This document shows, piece after piece, positions 1 to 8,600 of a DNA stretch of 17,338 nt. Each line of letters starts with the position of its first letter. Positions within the stretch are counted from its first letter, which is position 1. The stretch is from CAYYGL01 sp964471235 (lineage in GTDB: Bacteria; Calditrichota; Calditrichia; RBG-13-44-9; J075), in contig CAYYGL010000104.1 of NCBI GenBank assembly GCA_964471235.1, positions 1 through 17,338 of the forward strand. Reading direction: 5' to 3'. A program made the position numbers and the translations under genes. The notes under the pieces are model-generated. The model worked only from the letters and a program-made list of their open reading frames with translations, did not search any database and was not told where the DNA came from.

Positions 1-110
1 CCTCTGCTAATATTGTTTTTTTGCTAAATAATACTTGTTGCATTTTTAGGGAATTAAAAAGACGCTTAGAGAAAAAAGGGGTTACCAATTTCTTCAAAAT
101 TAGTTTCCCT

Positions 111-1538
111 TCACTCTGCCCAAAAACGTATTATTTCTTCAAAAGCCTTCCGGCAAACCGGGTCAAAACTTGTCGCCCCCTTGGAAAACATAATGCAATT
201 CACCATCGGGCGATATAACCCTTTCCCCTGGTACCCGGCGCCTTCAAAGGCACCCACCCGATTGCCATAAGGAAGATGGGAAAAAAAATTCAGCAATCTG
301 CCAATATACGTCATCTCCGCCTGATGGATTTTGCTATCAGAAACACCCTGCTGGAGCAGTTCCTTACGAGTTTGGTACCATTCCGCTGACATCCGGTCGT
401 ATTCCTTCTGCTGCCAGGGGGTGGGCAGGGGGGTATCCGGCTGGACAAACGTTTCCCATTTCAATTCTGCCCGCTGCGGATGTGCCGTGACATTCGGCTC
501 CCAGGGTTCCACTCCTTTATTATGGAAATCGGTATATGCCACCTGGCTGGTGTAATATTCATCTCCCAGTCCGGCAAAACTGTGCCCAAATTCATGCACA
601 AACACAAACGGGCTCCACTGGTCATCTACCGTGGTGACGGCATAAAGGTTATAAATAGCGCCCCCGCCATACTGACTGTCGTTGACCAGGAGATAGAGCG
701 CGTCGTACGGAACAGCGGATGCCATGTCATGCAACGATTTGCTGTCAAACGTCATCAGGTACCGCTGCGAGCCGAAGGTGTTGAAAGAAGCATTGAGAAC
801 CGTATTACGGAAGACACCGTGGGCGGGATCATCCACCCCGGATTCTGCCGAGGGTTTGAACAGGGCATATACATTAAATTGGTTTCGGTGTTTTGTGAAC
901 GGGGCAATGGTGAAGAGGTGCTCCATCAATCGCCGGGCATCGGAAAGAAATTTTTTCTTCTCCTGTTGGGTATATCCCTCTGCCAGAAGTGCTAAATCCA
1001 CATGGTTCTCCGGCGCCCCCGATTGGAGCAGCGACGTTACCTCCACTCCCACGGCTCGCTTTTCCCGATTGATTTTCCAGGAAGTGGGATCAATCGTTGT
1101 TTCAAAAAAAACCGTGTTCAAGACATTTAAAGAATCCCGTTTGAGCAATGCAATTCGGACCTCGTTGCGGGGGAAGGGGATGAGAATAGTCTCATGGATG
1201 GTCTTTTGCGCCCCGGCGTTGGCTTCTTCAGTCGTCTGCCATTCCCTGAACAGGGTGGAGAATCCGCGGGAGAAGATGAGATCGCCATTTTTGGAGTCAA
1301 ACACCTGCACCATGTAGTCTCCCCGGTTGAGGGAGTCGAGGAGGTGGTGTCGGGACCCTGCCCAGGGAGTCACTTCATATAATTGATCAATGGTGGCATA
1401 GTCCTCATGCTTATTACCGAAGTGAAAGTAGTCGATGCGCAGGGCGTTGTCCGTGAAATAGCGCTGGTAAGCAGTTTGTCCGAAACCGGCGAAACTAAAT
1501 ACCATAGCGGTCAGCAAAAACAAGGGAAAGGCTTTCAT
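111..1538 (-). CDS. Secreted M64-family (IgA peptidase-like) zinc metallopeptidase
   Basis: A 475-residue exported protein, probably an extracellular or periplasmic zinc endopeptidase of MEROPS family M64. The frame stays open to an ATG at 1559, but I start at 1538: GGAGGA at 1545-1550 lies 6 nt upstream, and the shorter form begins directly with a signal peptide (MKAFPLFLLTAMVFSFAGFG, cleavage probably before QTA). Residues about 20-130 match the beta-rich M64 N-terminal domain. The catalytic part contains the family-typical AEGYT, PSAESGVDDP and HEFGHSFAGLGDEY blocks. H315 and H319 should bind zinc and E316 should be the general base; D326/E327 lie where the further ligand is expected. A late cysteine pair (MVNC...DPVC) fits the family's C-terminal disulfide region. 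The protein ends at ...IIRFWAE with no T9SS sorting domain, unlike the other large secreted proteins here. It is transcribed divergently from mutL. Family assignment is strong; the natural substrate is unknown, and IgA cleavage should not be assumed. Confidence 0.9.
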   Translation of the reverse strand: MKAFPLFLLTAMVFSFAGFGQTAYQRYFTDNALRIDYFHFGNKHEDYATIDQLYEVTPWAGSRHHLLDSLNRGDYMVQVFDSKNGDLIFSRGFSTLFREWQTTEEANAGAQKTIHETILIPFPRNEVRIALLKRDSLNVLNTVFFETTIDPTSWKINREKRAVGVEVTSLLQSGAPENHVDLALLAEGYTQQEKKKFLSDARRLMEHLFTIAPFTKHRNQFNVYALFKPSAESGVDDPAHGVFRNTVLNASFNTFGSQRYLMTFDSKSLHDMASAVPYDALYLLVNDSQYGGGAIYNLYAVTTVDDQWSPFVFVHEFGHSFAGLGDEYYTSQVAYTDFHNKGVEPWEPNVTAHPQRAELKWETFVQPDTPLPTPWQQKEYDRMSAEWYQTRKELLQQGVSDSKIHQAEMTYIGRLLNFFSHLPYGNRVGAFEGAGYQGKGLYRPMVNCIMFSKGATSFDPVCRKAFEEIIRFWAE

Positions 1539-1611
1539 TGGCAATCCTCCAGGATTCATTGATATTTCGGGACATACCCCCGGTCAATATAATTCTCATG
1601 CATTATCGAAG

Positions 1612-1640
1612 AGTATAAAAAATTTGAGTAAATGAAACAA
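1612..1640 (-). promoter_or_regulatory. Candidate promoter for the M64 peptidase gene
   Basis: On the minus strand a TATACT -10 box (1612-1617) is preceded after exactly 17 nt by TTGTTT (1635-1640), which matches only the TTG half of a -35 box. The spacer is AT-rich. Transcription would start near 1605 and give a leader of about 65 nt. This is a consensus match by eye; the sigma factor preferences of this organism are unknown. Confidence 0.4.
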
Positions 1641-1766
1641 ACCCATTAGGTTTTTGCCGGGTGTAACGCCTGTTGGATATGACAGGGATATCTGTTACCG
1701 GGTGAGGGGATGAAGCACCCAAAATGACAGACTCCAACTTCCTCTTTAGAGTGCCTGATTAACCGC

Positions 1767-1795
1767 TTGTCACCACCTTAACGGATGGTTATATT
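1767..1795 (+). promoter_or_regulatory. Candidate sigma70-like promoter for mutL
   Basis: TTGTCA (1767-1772) and TATATT (1790-1795) are separated by 17 nt, close to the housekeeping consensus (5/6 matches in the -35, 5/6 in the -10). The start would be about 1802, giving a leader of roughly 30 nt that contains the GGAG ribosome site at 1823-1826, 4 nt before the mutL ATG. The placement relative to the gene strengthens the call. Confidence 0.6.
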
Positions 1796-1830
1796 TCTTT
1801 GATTCTGACACGATACCAAGATGGAGTGAT

Positions 1831-3612
1831 ATGCCGACGATAAATGTCTTACCCCCTAACATCGCCAACAAGATTGCTGCCGGAGAGGTGGTGGACCGTC
1901 CTGCATCCGTTGTGAAGGAACTGGTGGAAAATGCCATCGATGCGCAGGCGAGTGAGATTACCGTGGTCATTCAGCAAGCCGGAAAGGAACTGATCCAGGT
2001 GATTGACAACGGGATAGGGATGGATGAAACCGACGCCGAGTTGGCGTTTGAGCGCCATGCCACCAGCAAAATTGCCAATATTCGTGATCTCGATCGTATT
2101 CTAACCCTGGGGTTCCGGGGAGAAGCCTTACCGAGCATTGCGTCGGTCTCCCGCCTGGAGATGAAAACCTGCCCCCTGGAAAGCGAGGTAGGGGTTCTGC
2201 TGCGCTTAAACGGCGGCAAGATTGAACATAAGGAAAAAATTGCTGCCCGACATGGCACCATCATCTCTGTAAAAAATTTGTTTTTTAACACCCCGGCGCG
2301 GCGGAATTTCCTGCGCGCCGATACCACGGAATTCAACCAGATTCTGAAATGGCTGAAACGGTTTTTTCTCGCTTACCCGCAAATTCATTTTACCTTGATA
2401 CACAATGGCGAAGAGCTGTTCAACCTGCCGGCTGGCAGCCAGGACGAGCGCATCGTGCAGGTGTTTGGGCAGAAACTTTACGAAGGCATGGTCTATGTAA
2501 AAGAGGAACTCAACGAAATTACCCTGGAAGGTTATGTCTGCCGCCCGGATTTAGCCCGCGGCAATACCCAGAACCAGTTCATCTATTTGAACCGGCGCAC
2601 CATCATCAACCGGAATTTAGCCCATGCGGTTTTCCAGGGCTATGGCAACCTGATTGAACGCTCCCGCTATCCCCAGTTCGTGATGTTCCTGGACATCCCG
2701 CCCCACCTGGTGGATGTGAATGTGCATCCCACCAAAATGGAGGTGCGGTTTGCCAACGAGCGGGTCATCTATCACCTGTTTTTGTCAGCGGTGCGGAAGG
2801 GGATTCAATCACAGGGTATAGTTCCCAAATTTAACATCCGGAAAGATGACGCCGAACAGCGGGAAATTCAACAGCATTTCCAACAGGTTCGCAAGGCGCC
2901 AGTTCCGGCGCCCCCCTCTGCCAGCCGCCCGAAGACTCCGGCGGAAGACTCTTCCCGGCAGATGTCTTTTGCTTACCGGGAATTGCCATCCGAGCAGGAC
3001 GATACTTTTTCTACCCCTGCTGCCCAACCGGCGCCCACAACTCAACAAGCCGCTCTCTGGCAGGTGCACAACCGCTACATCCTTTCCCAGATTAAAAGCG
3101 GGTTGGTCATCATCGATCAGCATGTGGCGCATGAACGCATTCTTTTCGAGCGCATTCTGGATTCCTTGCAGCAGGAAAAATCCCTGCCCACCCAGCAGCT
3201 GTTGTTTCCCCAGACGCTGGAGTTGTCCCTGGAGGATTTTTTAATTTACCAGGACATCAAAGAGTGGCTGGCGAAAATTGGATTCATCATCAGCGAACTG
3301 AGTGGGCGCAGTGTGGTGATTGAGGGGATTCCGACAGATGTAAAGGTGGGGAAAGAAGCCAAAATCTTGTTGGAAATCATCGATTACTACCGCGAGAACG
3401 AAGGCGGGCAGTACCAGCCGCATGAGAAAATCGCTGCGGCATTTGCCTGTAAGAACGCCATTAAGTCCGGGGAGAAATTAACCCTTGAGGAAATGAATGC
3501 CCTGATTGATCAATTGTTTCAAACCCGGGAACCCTACTTCTGTCCCCACGGGAGGCCGGTAATCGTGACGTTGGATTTGGAGGAACTGGATCGAAAATTT
3601 AAGCGGATATGA
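1831..3612 (+). CDS. mutL: DNA mismatch repair protein MutL, endonuclease type
   Basis: A 593-residue, full-length MutL: the GHKL ATPase that couples MutS mismatch recognition to strand incision. The N-terminal ATPase is intact: KELVENAIDA with catalytic E30 and Mg-binding N34, DNGIGM at 59-64, GFRGEAL at 94-100, and the NVHPTK motif that closes the transducer domain. A proline-rich linker (about 335-405) joins it to the C-terminal dimerisation and nicking domain. That domain has DQHVAHERILFE from D429 (canonical DQHA(X)2E(X)4E with the fourth residue Val), ACKNAIK around C540 and CPHGRP at C571, the metal-binding set of methyl-independent MutLs and absent from E. coli MutL. QMSFAY near Q377 in the linker could be a beta-clamp contact, but this is speculative. 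The start is fixed by GGAG at 1823-1826 and the conserved N-terminus. mutS is not in the window. Confidence 0.97.
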   Translation: MPTINVLPPNIANKIAAGEVVDRPASVVKELVENAIDAQASEITVVIQQAGKELIQVIDNGIGMDETDAELAFERHATSKIANIRDLDRILTLGFRGEALPSIASVSRLEMKTCPLESEVGVLLRLNGGKIEHKEKIAARHGTIISVKNLFFNTPARRNFLRADTTEFNQILKWLKRFFLAYPQIHFTLIHNGEELFNLPAGSQDERIVQVFGQKLYEGMVYVKEELNEITLEGYVCRPDLARGNTQNQFIYLNRRTIINRNLAHAVFQGYGNLIERSRYPQFVMFLDIPPHLVDVNVHPTKMEVRFANERVIYHLFLSAVRKGIQSQGIVPKFNIRKDDAEQREIQQHFQQVRKAPVPAPPSASRPKTPAEDSSRQMSFAYRELPSEQDDTFSTPAAQPAPTTQQAALWQVHNRYILSQIKSGLVIIDQHVAHERILFERILDSLQQEKSLPTQQLLFPQTLELSLEDFLIYQDIKEWLAKIGFIISELSGRSVVIEGIPTDVKVGKEAKILLEIIDYYRENEGGQYQPHEKIAAAFACKNAIKSGEKLTLEEMNALIDQLFQTREPYFCPHGRPVIVTLDLEELDRKFKRI

Positions 3613-3750
3613 ATGTTTTTTTCACCACACATCTTAAGATACAATTCCCCGAATAGATTCGACGACTGCGAATGTTGCCGAAGTTACTCATCGAATATGG
3701 TGGGAGCCTTTAAAAGCATGTTTTTTCCTATCAATAACAGGAGATTCTCT

Positions 3751-4893
3751 ATGCTTTTTCGAAACCTGTATCTGCTTTTCTGTTTGTGGTCCGGTATGCT
3801 TCTTTCCCAATCTGCTGACACATTGGGAAATATGTATATCCAATTACATATTACTTCCAAACCCGACAGTGCGGCGATATTTCTCAACGATTCACTGTTA
3901 GGTTTTACGCCCATTCTCTACAGAATGGAAATGAAAGATTCCATTCTCACCCTCCGCTATCAAAAGAAAGGATATGTTTCCGAAACGGTTCAGCTTCAGC
4001 CGGACAACAAAAAAGAAAGATATCATCTCTTTAAAGAACTGAAATTGGGAGGAATGATAGAGATTACCACGGAGCCAGCGGGGGCACAGGTGTATGCCAA
4101 TGATCATTTTTTGGGTACGACCCCGCTAAAAAGCAGTGAAATATATTTGGGAAAATATAAATTAACACTGATTTTAGATGGCTATAAAAAACTCCGGTCT
4201 TCATTTTTCATAAACAGGCACAAACGTCATTTTAAGAAGATGTTTGTTTTAGCCCCCAAAGAGGCTGAACTGACGGTTGAGGGATTTCCCCCCGATGCGA
4301 ATATTTTTCTGAATGAGGATTTTATGGGTAAACTCCCTATCCGGGATGAAGATATTTCCTTCGGCAAACATTCTTTATTGGTCACCAAACCCGGTTTTCA
4401 TAAGTATTTGACATCGTTTAATGCCACGGAAAAGAAAACATATCGTTTCTCGGTAACCTTACATCCCAAAAATCGAAACATAGCCCTGGCGCTTTCTGTG
4501 CTGCTTCCCGGTGCCGGTCAGCTCTATCTTGGAAACAATTTCCACGGTTCTGTTTTTGCTATTGCCGGGATTGGTTCACTGGTAGGGGGGATTTTGTTTA
4601 ACCAAAATATTCGCCGGTTTAAAGAAGAGTTCTATGAAAAGAAAAATGCCTATGAGGTTAATATTGATCCCACCAAAATGGAAGAGTTGTTTGATTCGAT
4701 GAGAGACACCCATTCTAAGATGAGGGTAAATCGTTACCTGAGGGAAACGGCATTTACCATCACGGTAACTGCATGGGTGTTGAATATTGTTGATATTTAC
4801 TTTTTTTATCATCGGATGAAGAATATTGCCGTTACCCCGGCGGCTCTCCATGGGAATCGTCATCCCGGGGTGAAAGTAAGTGTTAAATTGTAA
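3751..4893 (+). CDS. Membrane protein with three PEGA domains and a DUF5683-like C-terminal region
   Basis: A 380-residue exported membrane protein. The frame is open from 3613, immediately after the mutL stop, but the first 46 codons do not look like a signal and have no ribosome site. AGGAG at 3740-3744 precedes the ATG at 3751, after which a hydrophobic signal (LYLLFCLWSGMLL) follows at once. Three PEGA-type beta repeats follow at about residues 27-95, 100-165 and 168-235, each with a variant of the 'P-x-x-A-x-(I/V)-(F/Y)-(L/A)-N-(D/E)...G-(T/F/K)-(T/L)-P' pattern. From about 243 the motif SVLLPGAGQLYLG opens a glycine-rich hydrophobic segment, then a charged stretch and a last membrane segment near 335-356, resembling DUF5683. 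PEGA domains are surface beta modules; the partner is unknown. The gene is visibly more AT-rich than mutL (bases 4141-4200 are about 27% GC; bases 2641-2700 about 55%). Confidence 0.8.
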   Translation: MLFRNLYLLFCLWSGMLLSQSADTLGNMYIQLHITSKPDSAAIFLNDSLLGFTPILYRMEMKDSILTLRYQKKGYVSETVQLQPDNKKERYHLFKELKLGGMIEITTEPAGAQVYANDHFLGTTPLKSSEIYLGKYKLTLILDGYKKLRSSFFINRHKRHFKKMFVLAPKEAELTVEGFPPDANIFLNEDFMGKLPIRDEDISFGKHSLLVTKPGFHKYLTSFNATEKKTYRFSVTLHPKNRNIALALSVLLPGAGQLYLGNNFHGSVFAIAGIGSLVGGILFNQNIRRFKEEFYEKKNAYEVNIDPTKMEELFDSMRDTHSKMRVNRYLRETAFTITVTAWVLNIVDIYFFYHRMKNIAVTPAALHGNRHPGVKVSVKL

Positions 4894-4902
4894 TGGGGAG
4901 AC

Positions 4903-4930
4903 CTGTTCCCAACGTGGAAACAGTTTTTTT
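4903..4930 (+). terminator. Probable intrinsic terminator after the PEGA gene
   Basis: An imperfect stem pairs 4903-4910 with 4916-4923 (seven pairs and one C/A mismatch) around the 5-nt loop AACGT, and seven T residues follow directly (4924-4930). It begins 10 nt after the PEGA stop codon. A second hairpin (4949-4965, GC-rich stem, AAA loop) follows without a T-run. The terminator separates the PEGA gene from the lipoprotein gene at 5020. Confidence 0.65.
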
Positions 4931-5019
4931 ATCAACGTAAGCTGTCGTCCGGGGCAAAGCCCTGGGCCGATGCATAGAGATGAGATGTTTAAATTTGACG
5001 GTTAGTCAATGAGGAGAAT

Positions 5020-5409
5020 ATGATACGGTTTTGCTTATTTCTTTTTTCCACCGTGCTATTGTTTGTAATTGCTTGTGAGACATTACCGGAAGAACCCAAA
5101 GTACCTTACAACCCTTACGATCCGGCCAATCCGAATTATATACGCCCGCGAATCTTTCTTCTCTCCGGCCCGGCTGAAGCGGATACAATAACCACGGATA
5201 CCGTGACCTTTTTATGGAAGGGGAATTTAGATAGTATGCTTTTTCGCCACAGGTTCGATAACGGATTCTGGTCCGCATTTGATACCACAACTTCGGTGCA
5301 TTTAACCAATCTCAGCGAGGGCAAGCACATTTTTTTTGTTCAGGGACAATATATTAAAGGAGAAAACGGGCCGGTATACACATTTCATTTTTACACCGAT
5401 TTACCCTGA
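5020..5409 (+). CDS. Small lipoprotein with an Ig/FN3-like beta-sandwich domain
   Basis: A 129-residue predicted lipoprotein of unknown specific function. GAGGAGA at 5011-5017 sits just before the ATG. A hydrophobic signal ends in the lipobox VIAC with C19 as the lipidated residue. A proline-rich tether follows (about 20-45, EEPKVPYNPYDP), then a single domain of about 80 residues whose pattern, 'T-F-x-W-x-G-N...YRFDN-x-W-S...LSEGKHIFFVQG...YTFHFYTD', is that of an Ig- or FN3-like sandwich as found in Y_Y_Y-type and surface proteins. It is a monocistronic-looking gene between a probable terminator (4903-4930) and the 268-nt gap before the M36 protease gene. Its location (periplasmic face or cell surface) cannot be read from the sequence. 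I do not recognise a named family. Confidence 0.75.
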   Translation: MIRFCLFLFSTVLLFVIACETLPEEPKVPYNPYDPANPNYIRPRIFLLSGPAEADTITTDTVTFLWKGNLDSMLFRHRFDNGFWSAFDTTTSVHLTNLSEGKHIFFVQGQYIKGENGPVYTFHFYTDLP

Positions 5410-5677
5410 AAAGCCCGTTTGCCCGGAAGTATTTTTCTCGATAGAAAGCCCCGGGATTGCAAATATATAGCGGATTTCGAATGAAGTACACTTGCGCCCC
5501 TTAACAATATTTTCGTGATGTTGCACCGGGCACCGATTGATCATTGAATATCTTTCCCATTTACAAATCATGTATTCGTTTCACCATTCGATTTGGCAGA
5601 GCAGGTGTAAGATATGACTTCAGAGAGAAAAAATGTTTTTTTAATCCTAACCCTTCATTTTAACAAAGGAGTTTTTT

Positions 5678-8600
5678 ATGAAAGTGTTCTTCAGGTCTAT
5701 AGCAGTATTTCTAATGCTGGCCTTTGGGGGATTGGGAACATTTCTGTATGCCCAAAAACCCCCTGCCAACCGGCATCTGCAAATTTTACCGGATGAGCAG
5801 GAGACAACCTATCGCTTTGAAAACATGCGGGTCAGTCGGGAAAGCGGTGCACCGATTGCCCTGTACCGCGTGAATTACGATGTCTCACCGGCATCGCCGC
5901 AGGATATGGCGGAACAGTATTTGAAAAAAAACGCCACCCTGCTCCATATCCCAGAGGATTTAAGCAGCCTCCGTCACACGGTTACCCGGGAAACGCCCGG
6001 CGGCTACCATGTGCGCTTTCAGCAATTCGAGCAGGGCTACCCGGTATATCATGCCGATCTGGTGGTCAATCTCAACCGGCAGCATCAGGTAGTTTTTGTG
6101 ATGAACAGCTACAAACCGCTGGTGCAGCTAACAGATGCCCGCCCGCGCATCTCATTGGCAGAAGCCGACCGCATTGCCCGGCAGTATCTGAACATCTCCG
6201 GGAGGATGCAATTGGAAAAGCGGGAAACCGTGGTCTATTACAACCGGCGGCGCACCCGGCTGGCACATCAAATCACCCTGGTGCCGGCGGAAGAATTGTT
6301 CGGGGAATGGGAGGTGTTGGTGGATGCCCATACCGGGGAAATTTTCCGGGTGGAAGACCGGGCGCTTTACTACGGTGGCAAACGGACCACCCCGACCAGC
6401 GGCTCCGGCTGGGTGTTCGACCCGGACCCCTTAACCCGGGCACGGGCGGTTTACCAGACGGGCGGGCAGTTTGGTGACAACAACGATGCCGACAGCGATT
6501 CCCTGACGGCTCAGATCGTGGAAGTGCCATTGCTCGATATTAATTTTGACGGCAGCCAGTTCAATTTGGACGGTCCCTACGCCAATATTGAAGATTTCGA
6601 ATCGCCGTTTGAAGGGCAATTCAGCCAGCCGGACAGCAACTGGCATTTTACCCGCAGTCCCCAGGAATTTGAAGCGGCGAATACCTATTACCACATTGAT
6701 AAATCCATGCGCTACATCAACGAGACGCTGGGATTTAACGTAATGCCGTTTCAATACACTGGCGGGGTGCAGGTGGACCCGCATGGGCTGGGCGGGCAGG
6801 ATAATTCCCATTACCTCTCCTCCACCGGCAGGATTGCCTGGGGAGAAGGCGGGGTGGATGATTCCGAAGACCCGGATGTGCTGCTCCATGAGTTGGGGCA
6901 TGGTATTCACGATTGGCTGACCAATGGCAGCCTCTCCCAGGTGGATGGATTGAGCGAGGGGGTAGGCGATTACTGGGCAGCTTCCTACAACCGCAGCACC
7001 GGCTTCTGGACGCCGGCAGACCCACAGTATTTCTGGGTGTTTCAGTGGGACGGGCATAACCAGTTCTGGCCCGGGCGGGTCACCAACTACCCCGGGCATT
7101 ACCCGGAAGATTTAACCGGGCAGATTCATACCGATGGGCAGATGTGGTCCTCCACCCTGATGCAAATTTATGATGACATCGGGCGGACCGCCACGGATTC
7201 CGATCTCTTAGAAGCACTCGCCATGACTAACAGCGCTACCAGCCAGGAAGATGCCGCCCAGGCGTTTATCCAGGCGGATGTGAATCTCTACAATGGTGCC
7301 CATTTGAATGTGTTGGATTTCTGGTTCACCCAGCGGGGATATAACATTACGGTACCGCAAATCGATCATATCCCCTTAAGCGATACGGAAGACCTGACCG
7401 GACCTTACCCGGTAACGGCGACCATTACCGCCTCGTTTCCCCTTACGGAGGTGCTGTTAATTTATGGCACCGACAGCGTGTTTACCGATACCCTAACGAT
7501 GACAGCCTCGGGCAATGTCTATTCCGCCGACATCCCCGGCACCGGGGTACCCACTCATTATAATTATTATATTTTTGCGGCGGACAGCGCCGGTCTGGCA
7601 GCCACCCACCCCGCTGGGGCACCGACAAATTATCACAGCTTCTTTGCCGGTGCAGACACCATCCCACCCGTCATTGTGCATACCCCCTTACGGAACCAGG
7701 CTTACCAGCGCTGGCCGGCAGTTGTGCAGGCAACCATCACCGATAACCTGGGCATCAGCAGTGCTTATGTGGAATATTCGGTGAATAACGGCGCCATAAC
7801 CGGGATGTTTAATTTAAACCTCACCGGGAGTGATGGTTACCAGGGTGTTTTTGATATTGACACCACTGTTGTGAATATCGGGGATACGATTGATTATCGC
7901 ATTGTGGCAATCGATGCCGCAGTACAGGCAAACCAATCCACCCACCCGGACAGCGGGTATCATCGCTTTGCCATCGTGAACAGCCTGGGTGCTGTGCTGA
8001 TTATTGATGATGACCCCACTACCAGTCGTTTGACCCTTCACAGTGAGAAAGGCGTATCTCACCGGAACCCGGCACAGAATCCCTTTGGTCTTGCCGCATC
8101 CCTGATGGAAAATGCCCTCACAGATGCGGGTTACCTGGTCACCGTGGAAACGCCTGCCACCACCGATCCCAATACCTGGGACACGTATGACTTGCTCATC
8201 TCTTCCAGCGGCATTAATGAAAATTCTTTGAGTAACAACAGTTATCGAAATGCCTTGATTAGCTACTCCCAGAACGGGGGCAAATTTATCATCGAGGGCG
8301 GGGAAGTGGGTTGGACCTGGCGGAATGACACCCAGGTGAAGACTTACCTGCTTCATTCCACTACCTGGAATGGCGACAATGAGGGCGCCCTGCATGTGGT
8401 GAGCGGTCAGGAAAATCATCCCATTGTCACGACTCCCAACCCGCTGCCATCCTCCATTTCCATTACCTACACCGCTTTTGGCAGCCAGGATGCCATGACG
8501 CCGGGAGATGCTTACCTGGTGTATCGCACCACCGGCGTTCCCACCGATGCCGGGATCTCCGTTTACGACGACAACAATATTCCGGAAAGCGCCCAGAGCG

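Noticed and set aside
21..218. 65-codon frame at the left edge
   Set aside because: It overlaps the 3' end of the M64 gene on the opposite strand and shows no ribosome site or recognisable domain.
480..1317. Plus-strand open frames of 171 and 197 codons
   Set aside because: They lie antisense to the M64 peptidase, whose motifs are unambiguous, and their translations look non-protein-like.
3613..3750. 46-codon N-terminal extension of the PEGA gene, starting right after the mutL stop
   Set aside because: The extension is not signal-like and has no ribosome site of its own, while AGGAG plus a signal peptide mark the ATG at 3751.
5614..5796. 60-codon plus-strand frame just upstream of and overlapping the protease gene
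   Set aside because: It runs into the protease coding region out of frame and lacks a convincing ribosome site.
6431..7099. 222-codon minus-strand open frame
   Set aside because: It is antisense to the M36 catalytic domain, including the HELGH region, so it is a shadow.
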